From contig OX155960.1 in assembly GCA_944548615.1 (NCBI GenBank), forward strand, positions 29,296,056 through 29,360,055: DNA of 64,000 nt, written 5' to 3'. The notes below the pieces were generated by a model. That model saw only the letters and a program-made list of their open reading frames with translations. It ran no database searches and was not told where the DNA came from. The translations under genes were made by a program, and so were the position numbers. This document shows, piece by piece, positions 12,600 to 53,215 of this stretch; positions within the stretch are counted from its first letter, which is position 1; each line of letters opens with the position of its first letter. This DNA comes from Micropterix aruncella (taxonomy: Eukaryota; Arthropoda; Insecta; Lepidoptera; Micropterigidae).

Positions 12600-13229
12600 C
12601 TTGGTGCGGTCCAAATATTATGTCAGACTTAGAGAGTGTTAGTAATTTGTGTTTTGATTAAAATTCTGAAAAATTTATATTACTGTGTTTAGTAAAATAG
12701 TAGTATTTATCTGATAATATATTTTAATAAAAATTTGTTTTTTTTTTGTAGATTTATATTATGTAAAGGTTAAATGAATGCGATAACTGCACTATTTAAA
12801 AAAGAAGATGATCACGAATGTTATAAAACTTACTTAACTTTGTATGTAGAACATTATTATATGTTGTCTAGTGTAGACTGGACTAAATAAAAACCGATCA
12901 GAATCATGATTTGTTTTTGACAACCCTGGCATATGGCAAAATATTTCTTTGGTATCAAAAATGGTTAACTCCAAATTTATATGTCGCAAAAATGGTCAAC
13001 TCCGAAAATGTCTTTTTCAAACTTAGTCAACTCCACTACCCAGTTTCAAACATGGTTAAGTCCATATTTTAAATCGATTTTCCTGAAAACATATTATACT
13101 TAGACAAAGGTTTTTGGATAAATAGTACCGTAAAAAGCCAACTTTATCAAATAAAAGCAGTTTTACTCATGTAAATAGTACCATCACCTGGGAATAAGAA
13201 AATGACGATATCTCACGACATCGAAAAGT
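12600..13229 (+). promoter_or_regulatory. Transposon 3' region: polyA signals and right iterons
   Basis: Contains AATAAA signals near 12727 and 12887 downstream of the stop codon. The four right-hand iterons follow at 12953, 12984, 13015 and 13044 (start positions), spaced about 30 bp apart. That spacing would place them on nearly the same DNA face, suiting protein binding. Confidence 0.6.
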
Positions 13230-13264
13230 GGAGATGACCACTTTTGATACTGGCCTCCTGATGT

Positions 13265-14112
13265 ATATTTATTTTTAAAGTACTTGTTAAAACTGGGGAT
13301 CTTTTGGGTTGGATGAACCCATGTAAACTTGTGAGGTATTCAAGTATCAAGAAAATGCATTTGGTTCATAATCAGTTCAGTGTCTTCTTTCAAACATTTT
13401 TCATAATATCTTAAATTATCAAAATATCTTAAGTTATAGAATATCAGTATTCAGCGTAGAATTTTCATTTGAGATTTTGAAATTACTTACAGTAGGTACC
13501 TACAGCCAATAAAAGCATATTTGATTGTCATGTACAGGTGATATGTACAGGAACATAAATCAAAATCAAGCATCATTCTTCAGTCCATTATGGACGGCCT
13601 TATTTCTAGCTATTATTGTAAATAATTAAATCCAAATATAATTTTCCATTTAGTCCTATAATAACTGTAAAGCGTCATAAGTAAGGTCGTTGAGAAGTTT
13701 TTAAGAAAGATATAGGGGTTGATTACCAATATCCAAAGCGCGACGGTTTTTTATATCTTCGCTGTCATGGATTTTTCTGATTGATCCGACTTTTCTCCCT
13801 TTAATTTAAATTACGCTCAAATTACATTCTGTACAATATAAAATTACAAATTACACACTCTTTAATTACATTCTGAATTTTTCATGTTAAAAAAACAATG
13901 CTTCTATTAAAAAAAAAACAATTACGCAGTAGAACCAGGCTTTATAAAATATATCAACTATTTAATATGAATATTTTACCATTATTTAAACACTGTCATT
14001 AATTTCAACCCCTATTTCATGCCGTTTTATAATCCTATCATTGCATACTTACATAAAAACAAACAAATATTAAAAAATAAGTAGCCACTACAAAGGGTTA
14101 AGAGTTTTCATC
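13265..14112. other. No gene seen
   Basis: AT-rich flank of the transposon, with no supported coding or RNA feature. Confidence 0.5.
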
Positions 14113-14120
14113 AGTTTGGA

Positions 14121-14330
14121 CAAGGACGTATTCAGGAGGAGAGGGGGGGGGGGGAGGCGCCCTCCCTTCCCGATTTCTTTTGAGTAAAAAATAAAGTCGA
14201 GTTAAGTTGAGTTGAGATTCAGGAAGAATCTTAGAGTACCTAGAGTCAGGTAGTTGGGAATTAAGACCCCCAAAATCCGTTATTTTAGTGAATGTCCCCT
14301 CCGAAACTAAAGTCTGGATACGTGCCTGGT
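14121..14330. mobile_element. Short G-tract hAT-like element, copy 1
   Basis: Ends are caaggacgtattcagg (from 14121) and, inverted, ctggatacgtgcctgg (to about 14329). A run of 12 Gs and CT-rich and CCCCC blocks lie just inside. The same layout recurs at 16762-17076 and, more diverged, at 55100-55270. No transposase. Confidence 0.6.
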
Positions 14331-15380
14331 TTTTGACGTTGTTATTCAAAAACCTCAAATATTTTTCAAATACGTATGTTAACTCTAATTAAAACCAAAA
14401 TTCCTGTTGGAATAACGAAATTCAAAAATCTAAGTTGTTTGTAGATATTTGGAATCTTCAATATTTGGAATCTTCATCTCCCAATTAACGTAGCCATCCT
14501 TCAAATAACATGTTTATGTTTAAAAATCCGGAGCAGAATAAAGAGAGAGTAAAGAGAGTACTCTTAATGCTTTCTTCAAATGAACGATATTTTGGAGTGA
14601 TTGTTACTCCATATAGCTTTAACATCATGTAACGTACCGATACCGAAAGTGACGGAAAAAATTAAAAGCCAAAAATATGAATACTTAGTCCCTTCTCAAA
14701 TAGATGATTCATTTTGTATTCGCTTTTTTGCAGTCATTTTCTTTTTTGCTGCAGCAATTTGTCAGGTCGCTAAGTCTGAACGCATTTTGGAACGAATGGG
14801 CTCGTTTATTATGTCCTTGGCTGGGGAAGCGTTAAGTGAGTGCGAACGTGTAAAGCTGCCGGATTACAAATGATCCCCTTTACGGGAACTCGACATTCCT
14901 GCGGGATATTTCAGTGAAATCTGAATATCTATAAATAATAGCGTGGATGAATAGTGTTGAATAAGACTGGGTAAATATAAAAAATCAGATAGTCATCATA
15001 AATCGCCAAAGGTTCATTATTATCATAATAAATGAATTCAATTCAAATAAGATAGTATAAAATAATAATCATATTATCATAAAAGCACTACTTATTCAAT
15101 ATTGTAGAATTTTCATAATTTAAAGAAAAAAAAATGAAATGGTAAATGGTGACAGAATTAAAACTACGGGATGCGTAATTTGCACCAGGACAAAATTTCT
15201 TTTGCATAACATTTAAATGAAACAATTGTGATAATTTACATTTTATTGATTTATTATATGGTCATTAACATTTAGTATAGAATAATATGATGTCGGTCAA
15301 GTGACCGCCTCTGGATGTTGCGCAAATGTGAGCTCTCTAAAGCATCTATATTTTTATTAGTTTTTACAAGCTTTTATTTT
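14331..15380. other. No gene seen
   Basis: A 90-codon frame at 14601-14873 shows no recognisable domain and starts without ATG. The rest is AT-rich. Confidence 0.45.
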
Positions 15381-15499
15381 CCTTGCAATGTATGTTTAGG
15401 TCAAATTTTGCAAGCTGCATTACCAACAACTTCCTCTTATCCTATGAAGTTGAAACTTTACACGTTGGTTTAGTTCGGATCACAATGCATTTTTATGGT

Positions 15500-16435
15500 G
15501 AGCATGACCTGATTCTACACCCAGGATCGGCTCCTGACGAAGATACTCTTCCATGCTCAACAGCACAGACACACAATTTTGTATACACTTTCAATTATGA
15601 TAGCCCTTTCTAAATTTCACCATGACATGACTGCTGCACCCAGGGTTGGGGACTCCTAAACGGTCAACAGCACAGAAAAGAAATTTTGTATACGCATTCA
15701 ATTACGATAGCCCGTTCTAAGTTTCACCGCGACAGGGCTGCTTCACCCAAGGTTGGCTTCCAACGAGGGGACTCCTCAACGGTCCACAGCACAAACACGA
15801 AATTCTGTATAGCATTCAATTATGATAGCCCGTACTAAGTTCTACTATGATATGGCTGCTGCACTCTTCCACGGTCAACAGCGCAGACACACAATTTTGT
15901 ATACGAATTCAACTATGACAGCCCGTTCTAAATTTCACCATGACATGGCTGCTGAAAGAGGGGATTTCTCAACGGTCAGCAACACAGACACGAAATTTTG
16001 TATACCTACGCTTTCTTTTATGAGAGCCCGATCTAAGTTTTATCGCGATAGGGCGATCGCGAATTGTATGGAATGATACATGGACTTCAATTGTATGGCC
16101 TGAATTGTAGGGAATGGCACACAATTCTGTATTAATTATGATAGCCCATTCTAAATTTCACCATGACATGGCTGCTGCACTCAGGGTTGGCTCCCGACGA
16201 GGGGACTTCTCAACGGTTAACATCATAGAAACGAAATTTTGTATACGCTTTCAATTATGATAGCCCTTTCTAAGTTTCAGCGCTACAGGGCTGCTGCACC
16301 AAAGGTTGGCTTTCAACGAGGGGCATCCTCAACGGTCAACAGTACAAACACGAAATTCTGTATAGCATTTATTTAAGCCCGTTCTACGTTCCACTATGAC
16401 GCTGCTGCACCCAGGGTTGGCTCGGGACAGAGCAT
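15500..16435. repeat. Minisatellite, ~8 imperfect units of ~90-120 bp
   Basis: Units are marked by tatgatagcccgttctaa, a catgacatggctgctgca block, cagggttggctcc, gaggggactcctcaacggtc and aacacgaaattttgtata. Markers recur near 15597, 15703, 15821, 15914, 16019, 16137, 16257 and 16372, so spacing varies by indels. Short reading frames follow the repeat rather than a gene. Confidence 0.8.
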
Positions 16436-16753
16436 TTTATTATAGGTTTGTTTTAAAAAATGTGTTTTTACTATTAACTTATTCATAACATTCTCGCAGA
16501 CTTCTGGTGTTATTTCAGTAATTTATTTTCGAATGTTGTTCTTAAATATTGGTATTGTGGTTGGTTTGTTGGTGTACATCTTTCTCTTAAAGTATCGCTA
16601 CAGGAAAGAATCGGGGACAATCAAATTAGGGGATCGTGAGAGCCAATAGATAGGTATACCTAGCTAGGTAATTTATCAAAACGTACAATTTCATGCGGAT
16701 ATTCTCAATTGAACAATTATTTAAATAAAGTGATTGAATAACTCCAACACGTT

Positions 16754-17084
16754 GTTGCGGGCAGGCACGTATCCAGACTTCAGTTTCGGGGGGGGGGGGC
16801 ATTCATTGATTTTGGGAGGGGGGACATTCATTGAAATAACGAGTGCGGCACCCACCAAACTTGAATTTGCCCGTACAGTGAAACCGAAATACACCAGTTT
16901 TCCGGGGGATAAATCCCAACTATCCCTCCTCCTGGATACGTGCCTGACACTAGATACTTAAATCGCGGATTGTCCCTGATTCAAAAAAAAACTCAACTTT
17001 TTTTTACTCAAAAACTTTGGGGGGGGGGGGGGGGAAGCGATCCCTGTGTCCCCCCACCCTCCTGGATACGTCCTTCATCGCGGG
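16754..17084. mobile_element. G-tract hAT-like element, copy 2 (repeated at 18426-18756)
   Basis: Left end caggcacgtatccag at 16762 and right end cctggatacgtcctt to about 17076, with runs of G near 16789 and 17020. Flanking octamers gttgcggg (16754-16761) and atcgcggg (17077-17084) agree at 6 of 8 positions, fitting a decayed hAT-type 8 bp duplication. An internal ctggatacgtgcctg at 16932-16946 suggests a nested or rearranged copy. The same bases appear at +1,672 in the duplicated block. Confidence 0.55.
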
Positions 17085-17487
17085 TGTTAGATGCTCCATG
17101 ATAAATTGTTATCGACCACTCTCCAGGAGTGTCAAATTTAAATTGACAGATGACAACAAAACCGAAATGGCGGCCAAACCAATCGGCAAAAAAATAGAAA
17201 ATAAGGGGACTGAAATATAATCACATGTGTAACAAAATATAGCGTAGTTATACAAAATAGTCATAATAAATTATGCGGAATAAGTGATAATTTAAGACCA
17301 ATCAATAACAGCATACCTACCTAATTATTTAATAAAAATCAAACAATTATAACAAAATATGATTGACAAGACAGACAGACTATTATAAAAATTAGTAGAT
17401 ACAAAAAGAAATAAATAATCAAGAAAAAGAGCTATTAATTGAAGTGCTCAAAGGTACGGTTATGTAAATAATCAAGAAAAATATATA

Positions 17488-17717
17488 ATGTTCACGCAAA
17501 GAGAATTGAACGTACCTATTCAAAATGTGTTCCTGAAACATTTGAATTATCGCTCCTTTTTGTCCTTTCCCAATTACAACGAAGCAGCTACCTTTCATGG
17601 GCTTCAATCCTTACAATCAAGAAGAAAATGCGCAGACGTGGTGTTTTTCCATAAATTATTGACAGGTTACAGTGATTGTTCTGATCTTCTTGTAATTGTA
17701 TCTTTCCGTGTACCATC
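17488..17717 (+). pseudogene. LINE C-terminal fragment, cut by the gap
   Basis: Same sequence as 19160-19389, truncated at the N gap. It encodes LQSRRKCADVVFFHKLLTGY, a segment typical of Jockey/CR1-group LINE C-termini. It should not be counted as a separate locus. Confidence 0.75.
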
Positions 17718-17917
17718 NNNNNNNNNNNNNNNNNNNNNNNNNNNNNNNNNNNNNNNNNNNNNNNNNNNNNNNNNNNNNNNNNNNNNNNNNNNNNNNNNNN
17801 NNNNNNNNNNNNNNNNNNNNNNNNNNNNNNNNNNNNNNNNNNNNNNNNNNNNNNNNNNNNNNNNNNNNNNNNNNNNNNNNNNNNNNNNNNNNNNNNNNNN
17901 NNNNNNNNNNNNNNNNN
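17718..17917. other. Assembly gap of exactly 200 N
   Basis: A round-number N run between two copies of the same sequence; the size is a placeholder, not a measurement. Confidence 0.99.
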
Positions 17918-19389
17918 CGCTTTCAATTATGATAGCCCTTTCTAAGTTTCAGCGCTACAGGGCTGCTGCACCAAAGGTTGGCTTTCAACGAGGGGCATCC
18001 TCAACGGTCAACAGTACAAACACGAAATTCTGTATAGCATTTATTTAAGCCCGTTCTACGTTCCACTATGACGCTGCTGCACCCAGGGTTGGCTCGGGAC
18101 AGAGCATTTTATTATAGGTTTGTTTTAAAAAATGTGTTTTTACTATTAACTTATTCATAACATTCTCGCAGACTTCTGGTGTTATTTCAGTAATTTATTT
18201 TCGAATGTTGTTCTTAAATATTGGTATTGTGGTTGGTTTGTTGGTGTACATCTTTCTCTTAAAGTATCGCTACAGGAAAGAATCGGGGACAATCAAATTA
18301 GGGGATCGTGAGAGCCAATAGATAGGTATACCTAGCTAGGTAATTTATCAAAACGTACAATTTCATGCGGATATTCTCAATTGAACAATTATTTAAATAA
18401 AGTGATTGAATAACTCCAACACGTTGTTGCGGGCAGGCACGTATCCAGACTTCAGTTTCGGGGGGGGGGGGCATTCATTGATTTTGGGAGGGGGGACATT
18501 CATTGAAATAACGAGTGCGGCACCCACCAAACTTGAATTTGCCCGTACAGTGAAACCGAAATACACCAGTTTTCCGGGGGATAAATCCCAACTATCCCTC
18601 CTCCTGGATACGTGCCTGACACTAGATACTTAAATCGCGGATTGTCCCTGATTCAAAAAAAAACTCAACTTTTTTTTACTCAAAAACTTTGGGGGGGGGG
18701 GGGGGGAAGCGATCCCTGTGTCCCCCCACCCTCCTGGATACGTCCTTCATCGCGGGTGTTAGATGCTCCATGATAAATTGTTATCGACCACTCTCCAGGA
18801 GTGTCAAATTTAAATTGACAGATGACAACAAAACCGAAATGGCGGCCAAACCAATCGGCAAAAAAATAGAAAATAAGGGGACTGAAATATAATCACATGT
18901 GTAACAAAATATAGCGTAGTTATACAAAATAGTCATAATAAATTATGCGGAATAAGTGATAATTTAAGACCAATCAATAACAGCATACCTACCTAATTAT
19001 TTAATAAAAATCAAACAATTATAACAAAATATGATTGACAAGACAGACAGACTATTATAAAAATTAGTAGATACAAAAAGAAATAAATAATCAAGAAAAA
19101 GAGCTATTAATTGAAGTGCTCAAAGGTACGGTTATGTAAATAATCAAGAAAAATATATAATGTTCACGCAAAGAGAATTGAACGTACCTATTCAAAATGT
19201 GTTCCTGAAACATTTGAATTATCGCTCCTTTTTGTCCTTTCCCAATTACAACGAAGCAGCTACCTTTCATGGGCTTCAATCCTTACAATCAAGAAGAAAA
19301 TGCGCAGACGTGGTGTTTTTCCATAAATTATTGACAGGTTACAGTGATTGTTCTGATCTTCTTGTAATTGTATCTTTCCGTGTACCATC
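17918..19389. repeat. 1,472 bp duplicated block, copy 2 (right of the N gap)
   Basis: Matches 16246-17717. It includes the final minisatellite units, the G-tract element (18434-18748) and the start of the LINE fragment. Confidence 0.92.
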
Positions 19390-19588
19390 GCGACTCACTC
19401 GCCAAACGGAGTTATTTCACCTTCCGCAGGTTAGTACTAATTATGCACAAAACTGTTTCATGTATAGGGTATGTACAATTTGTAATACGCAGCTAGGCGA
19501 TATTGACGTATTCAATACGTCATCATTCGCTCATGAAAAACAATTATTAATGACGGTGTTGATTTATCATTGTAATCGCAATATATAA
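19160..19588 (+). pseudogene. LINE ORF2 C-terminal fragment (Jockey/CR1-like)
   Basis: A 142-codon frame with LQSRRKCADVVFFHKLLTGY, VPSRLTRQTELFHLP, STNYAQNCFMYRVCTICN and GDIDVFN. This is the ordered set of weak motifs found at the extreme C-terminus of Jockey/CR1-group reverse transcriptases. The polymerase domain is absent. A related fragment lies at 58840-59106. Confidence 0.75.
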
Positions 19589-20000
19589 TATATTATAAAT
19601 AATATTTATTCAAGAATATCTTTAAATAATATGTAGGTATGACTATATTATGGAACGTGTATTTACATAAAATTTTATTTACTTATTATGACTCCTTTCT
19701 TCCCAGATCCCACCTCTCCCTATGTGTATTTATTCTCCAAGAAAAAATTGTGTGTTTAAATTATGAATGTTTAAGTGGAAACATGTAATTAGCTTTATTT
19801 TTTTAACTTAATAATTTAGTACCAAATTTATTGTAACAGCTGTATGTTACCTTAATAATAATTTTAAAAAAATATTGATAAATTGATACCATTAAAATAC
19901 CCTTTAAATGGAACACTTTAATAGTTGTTATCTTGGCGTACATATGGTACAATAAACACAGTGTTAATATTTGGACAATTTAATTAATAAAATATGGGTC
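19589..20000. other. No gene seen
   Basis: AT-rich, probably including the 3' untranslated region of the LINE fragment. Confidence 0.5.
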
Positions 20001-20007
20001 ATCGTTG

Positions 20008-20130
20008 ATACGATCGACGAGAGTAATTACCATGCTAAATGTATGCGCTTTTTTATCATACGATCGACGAGAGTAATTAACATGCTAAATGTCTTTTAGC
20101 ATGTTAATTACTCTCTAATTAACATGCCAA
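20008..20130. repeat. Direct and inverted repeat cluster
   Basis: atacgatcgacgagagtaat appears twice (from about 20008 and 20057). The second copy runs into a hairpin with arms gagtaattaacatgct and agcatgttaattactc (about 20071-20114), followed by another short inverted copy. Confidence 0.75.
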
Positions 20131-20414
20131 AAAAACAAGTCTTTATGCTTGTTGCCTAGGAAGGGGATTGTTCGCGTGAATTATTTTTTAAAGACGCTAT
20201 TTTCATACATTAATTATTTGCATCTAAGAAAAACACCTTTAAAAGACGAATTTATCAATTCTTTGAATGCCATCAGGCAAATAGATAATTTTGCTGATGT
20301 CATGACGTCAATTGAATCTTGGATTAAAAAATGTCTACTGAATTGAGTGAATTACGTTTAACCATTTATGATGCATTGTACATCATCATGTTTTTTTTTC
20401 AGCCATATACCGCT
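20131..20414. other. No gene recognised
   Basis: A 65-codon frame (20149-20346) with Leu/Ile/Phe-rich composition and no recognised domain. Confidence 0.35.
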
Positions 20415-20417
20415 GCT

Positions 20418-20473
20418 ATGTAACATTTCATTACAATAACAGCCATTAGCTGCTTTGTAATGAAATGTTACAT
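20418..20473. repeat. Perfect hairpin, 18 bp arms
   Basis: Arms atgtaacatttcattaca (20418-20435) and its exact reverse complement (20456-20473) around a 20-base loop. Possible MITE core. Confidence 0.85.
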
Positions 20474-20929
20474 TTGCAATAAGCTTTCGTTTGTTATAAT
20501 GTGTCAAGGTGTTACAACATACTTCGCAAGTTGTTATGAAATTACCCATTGCCCTTTATAACATATTTAATATGTAACTATTATTAAAAGAAAAATGATT
20601 CTACTGAAAAATATGTCTATCTGGATCTGAAGGATTTTGAAATTAGATGACACAACTGTTCTGTAATTTTTGGGATTGGTTTTATCGCATTTTTTACGAA
20701 CTGGCGGGATTTTTGCCATCTTCATTGAATTTAGAGAAGGTCCTCATTGAATCTGGAAGTTTTGATACAGTTGTTGAATATGTAAATTAGTGTTTTGGAT
20801 CACCATCAAGATCTGAATCATCTGGCGATTTTTCGGCTGGGTTTCATTATTCATTTGTGTATTCTCAGAATTCTATTTTGAGAGTCTGTGTTCGAGAATG
20901 TGGAGTATTTAGAGCTGCTAACCTGCAAT

Positions 20930-21890
20930 GAGCGAACAATATATAATCATTCTTTCATCCGTGGGGATTACGCAAAGACTTACGGACAACACAGTCCACC
21001 GTCTAGCTCCGCCAACAAGCCCATAAGAGGCCAACGTCTAACCGCTTGGCACTGGGAAGTTAAACCAGAGGGCGAGCCTCATGCCCTTACTAACCGGAAT
21101 TCAACGTTCACCGCCAGATTCGAGGTCGTTTGCGCGGCCTCTACGTGGCGTAAGCGGTTATTCAGTTTGAATATATCGCATGGTCACTCGGGTTCAGGTG
21201 GCCAACGGATCGCTTCATGGATGAGGTCAGGTCGACAACTACCCCAGCTGTCATAGAAGGAAACATACATCTCCAGCCAGATTTTTTAACTTTAGCGTTT
21301 ATAACTTTAGCGAACTATAACCGGTTTTAGTTCGGTAAATCAGCGCGGAAACGAAGGCGATAGAGAACTCCAAAGTTATAAAATCATCTAGCTGGCCTCC
21401 CTGGTTATTCGCTGGATTGCGTAAGCGGCCTCACAAAGCCTGGTACGCAAACGGCCTAGTTCCGCCCGAGGTATTTCCCCGAATCCGCGATCTTCTGATC
21501 CCAACCGCCTCCGACTGCAGGGATTCCCTACAGCCGTGGCAGAAGCTCACAGCGGCCCTGACAGGTTATGTCCCTCTACGAGGGGGCTAGGTATAACCAT
21601 ATAGAAGTTAAACCCATGAGTTGAGAAATAGGTACAGAAGTCTAGCACAGCCCACGCTGCAGGGAACCATTAGGAACCAATGTGGAGTACCTACTGAGCA
21701 CCGTAGAGTAAAAAGAAAAGTTGCTTTCTAGGCTATTTACATATCGAATATTTGCTCGTTGTTTAAAATCGATGATATGGCCGCGGTAGTTGTGCTTATG
21801 TACAAAGGTTGTTTTAAATTGGTAGATAAACTCAGGAATAAAGTGAATGAATGAAGTGATTCCGTTTTCGCTGAATTCAGCTTTTAGCTC
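20930..21890. other. GC-richer block of unknown origin
   Basis: About 1 kb with clearly higher GC than its surroundings. It includes a 122-codon frame (20888-21256) with no recognised domain. Composition and the ending (aaactcaggaataaagtg near 21830) resemble a retrotransposon 3' region. Not assigned. Confidence 0.35.
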
Positions 21891-22024
21891 TACTCACTGA
21901 TCATGCTAGGTACTCTCTCATTATCGCTGTTACGCCCGACCGAGTTGGTGTGCAAATCGACATACTTAAAAAGTAACAAGCGCGCATATAATTCCGTCTA
22001 CAGATTATAAATTTTTATATAGGT

Positions 22025-22255
22025 ACTACTAGCTGCGCCCCGCGGTTTCACCCGCGTGGTGATGGAAAAGTGTGACAATGATGATAGAAAACTATATATC
22101 TTTATAAATTATAGCCTATGTGTTATTCTGATGTGTAACCTATATTATTGTAAAGTTTCGTCAAAATCCACTCAGTAGTTTTTGCGTGAAAGAGTAACAA
22201 ACATCCATACATACATTCTTACAAACTTTCGCGTTTATAATAGTAGTAGGATAGT
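22025..22255 (+). mobile_element. SINE/RTE-tail-like interspersed repeat
   Basis: Begins ctagctgcgccccgcggttt and ends with a block (gtgaaagagtaacaaacatc, then ctttcgcgtttataata) that is a very common 3'-end sequence in insect genomes, especially Lepidoptera. Assignment rests on memory of that motif. Confidence 0.6.
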
Positions 22256-22381
22256 ATTTAAATTTACTACAGAATTTTACTACTAATAGAAATAACACAG
22301 TATTTAAATTTTCAAAATGCGACTAAAAATCGGATAGGTGAGATTGAGTTATACGTATGTGAGACCCAGCGGGGTGCAACT

Positions 22382-22576
22382 TCAACCAGTGCTACAATAG
22401 TGGCGCTCGTGCGAATTCGGTGGGTGCATATCCGACAGCTGCACACTGCACAGCCATCTTGGCTCGGTAGCTGTCAAAAAGCGGAAGCGGAAATTTGTTA
22501 GTGGTGAGCGGTGCCGGCTGCCAGAAGCGGCGTTGTTTACGTTTGTTGGTGATATTTCGCCGATTTCTGATTGAAA
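22382..22576 (+). promoter_or_regulatory. Probable E(z) promoter and 5' untranslated region
   Basis: GC-richer sequence directly before the E(z) start codon, without an obvious TATA box. It contains gccatctt at 22453-22460, the reverse complement of the AAGATGGC core bound by YY1/Pho. The transcription start is not determinable from sequence alone. Confidence 0.5.
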
Positions 22577-52250
<29,674 letters not shown>

Positions 52251-52400
52251 GCATCTCACAATCAGCGGAAAATAACCATTTTGATATTTTTTTTACACAA
52301 TTGTTTTTTTATATCATGTTAGAAAACATACTTTTATTAGGAAATAAACCTCTATTAAAAGTGAATTCCTCACCGAAATTGTTTTATTTTTAAAATAAAT
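52251..52400 (+). terminator. E(z) 3' untranslated region and polyA signals
   Basis: AATAAA at 52343-52348 and again at 52394-52399, about 95 and 145 bases after the stop codon. Either could direct polyadenylation. Confidence 0.65.
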
Positions 52401-52985
52401 AATGCTATTCTTGTGTATTATAACACTTGGGAATTCCTGTAAGTAAAAACCAAATTTCTACTAGACTATCAGCTGAGTTGGATGATAATAACAATTAGTT
52501 ATTGTTACACAATAACAACAGTTACACAATAGTGATAACTGTTTCTTGTTTCTTGATTTCAGTCACTCTAGGTTACACACATCCAGCAATGGAGTAATCT
52601 TGCGTCAGATTTAATGTACGTCATCAAGCTTACTGGCCCCCACATCTCCAAAACATAGAAACAACTTAACGTCGTCAGCAAAAATTAGACGATGCGCTGA
52701 GGTGGCTATTTTACTTAGATTATCAACAAATAAACTGAATATCAGAGGACACAATTTTGAGCCCTGGCTAACTCCAGATAAGGTGTAGTATAATTTAGAC
52801 CTAAAATTACCATATTTGACGAGCTGATTTTTTACGACAATTTGATAATTTTTACGACAGCCTTATAATTGTAAACATCCGGATAGTAGTAGTGGTAGTA
52901 GTAAATGGAGTGGGGGGCTTGTATCCAACCCTTGATGTCTTCTAGATCTATAAGATATTTTGTACCTACCCACTTTGTGGTTGGG
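52401..52985. other. No gene seen
   Basis: Sequence between the end of E(z) and the LINE fragment, without a supported feature. Confidence 0.45.
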
Positions 52986-53215
52986 TCAGTGGTCTGCTAG
53001 TAGCCCGGTACTGCTTACCAGTCCATACAGATCACTGACCTTCAAGTTGGGCAGATCGCTGGGTTCGAGAAAGGCTCGTCTCAGTAAACTGAGTCTTTTT
53101 GCGGCGAGGCCTTGGCAGCGACTAACGATGTGTATGCTGTCTTCAGATTCTTCGCCACATATTCGGCAGTCCTTGCTCTCAACGACTTTATGAAAGAATG
53201 TATATTTCCGATTTT
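52986..53215 (-). pseudogene. LINE ORF2 C-terminal zinc-knuckle fragment (minus strand)
   Basis: Minus strand, stop TGA at 52986-52988. It encodes ESKDCRICGEESEDSIHIVS, RCQGLAAKRLSLLRRAF and LYGLVSSTGLL. The Cys-x2-Cys-x9-His-x4-Cys knuckle is the terminal domain of R1/I/Jockey-group LINE polyproteins, usually after the polymerase and sometimes RNase H. It is 5'-truncated near 53215, where the frame breaks. Confidence 0.8.

Larger units (their letters stand above)
9020..13264 (+). mobile_element. Complete DNA transposon with transposase-like gene, TIRs and iterons
   Basis: Terminal inverted repeats lie at 9024-9054 and 13230-13260 and agree at 26 of 31 positions (shared core GGAGGCCAGTATCAA). 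The 4-base duplicates ATGT at 9020-9023 and 13261-13264 fit a target-site duplication. Eight plus-oriented ~20 bp iterons, consensus near ttgcaaaaatggttaactcc, cluster inside the ends: 9035, 9120, 9181 and 9213 on the left; 12953, 12984, 13015 and 13044 on the right. The right TIR holds one more copy, inverted. The only long gene lies between them on the plus strand. The 4 bp duplication would suit the Sola superfamily, but that assignment is inference. Confidence 0.82.
16246..17717. repeat. 1,472 bp duplicated block, copy 1 (left of the N gap)
   Basis: This block recurs at 17918-19389 at a constant offset of 1,672, and no difference was seen wherever compared. It ends exactly at the gap, and its second copy begins exactly after the gap. 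That is the expected footprint of two overlapping contigs left unmerged in scaffolding rather than of a biological duplication. Confidence 0.92.

Noticed and set aside
17488..18048. 186-codon frame through the N gap
   Set aside because: The frame exists only because unknown bases are read as open; it joins two contig ends.
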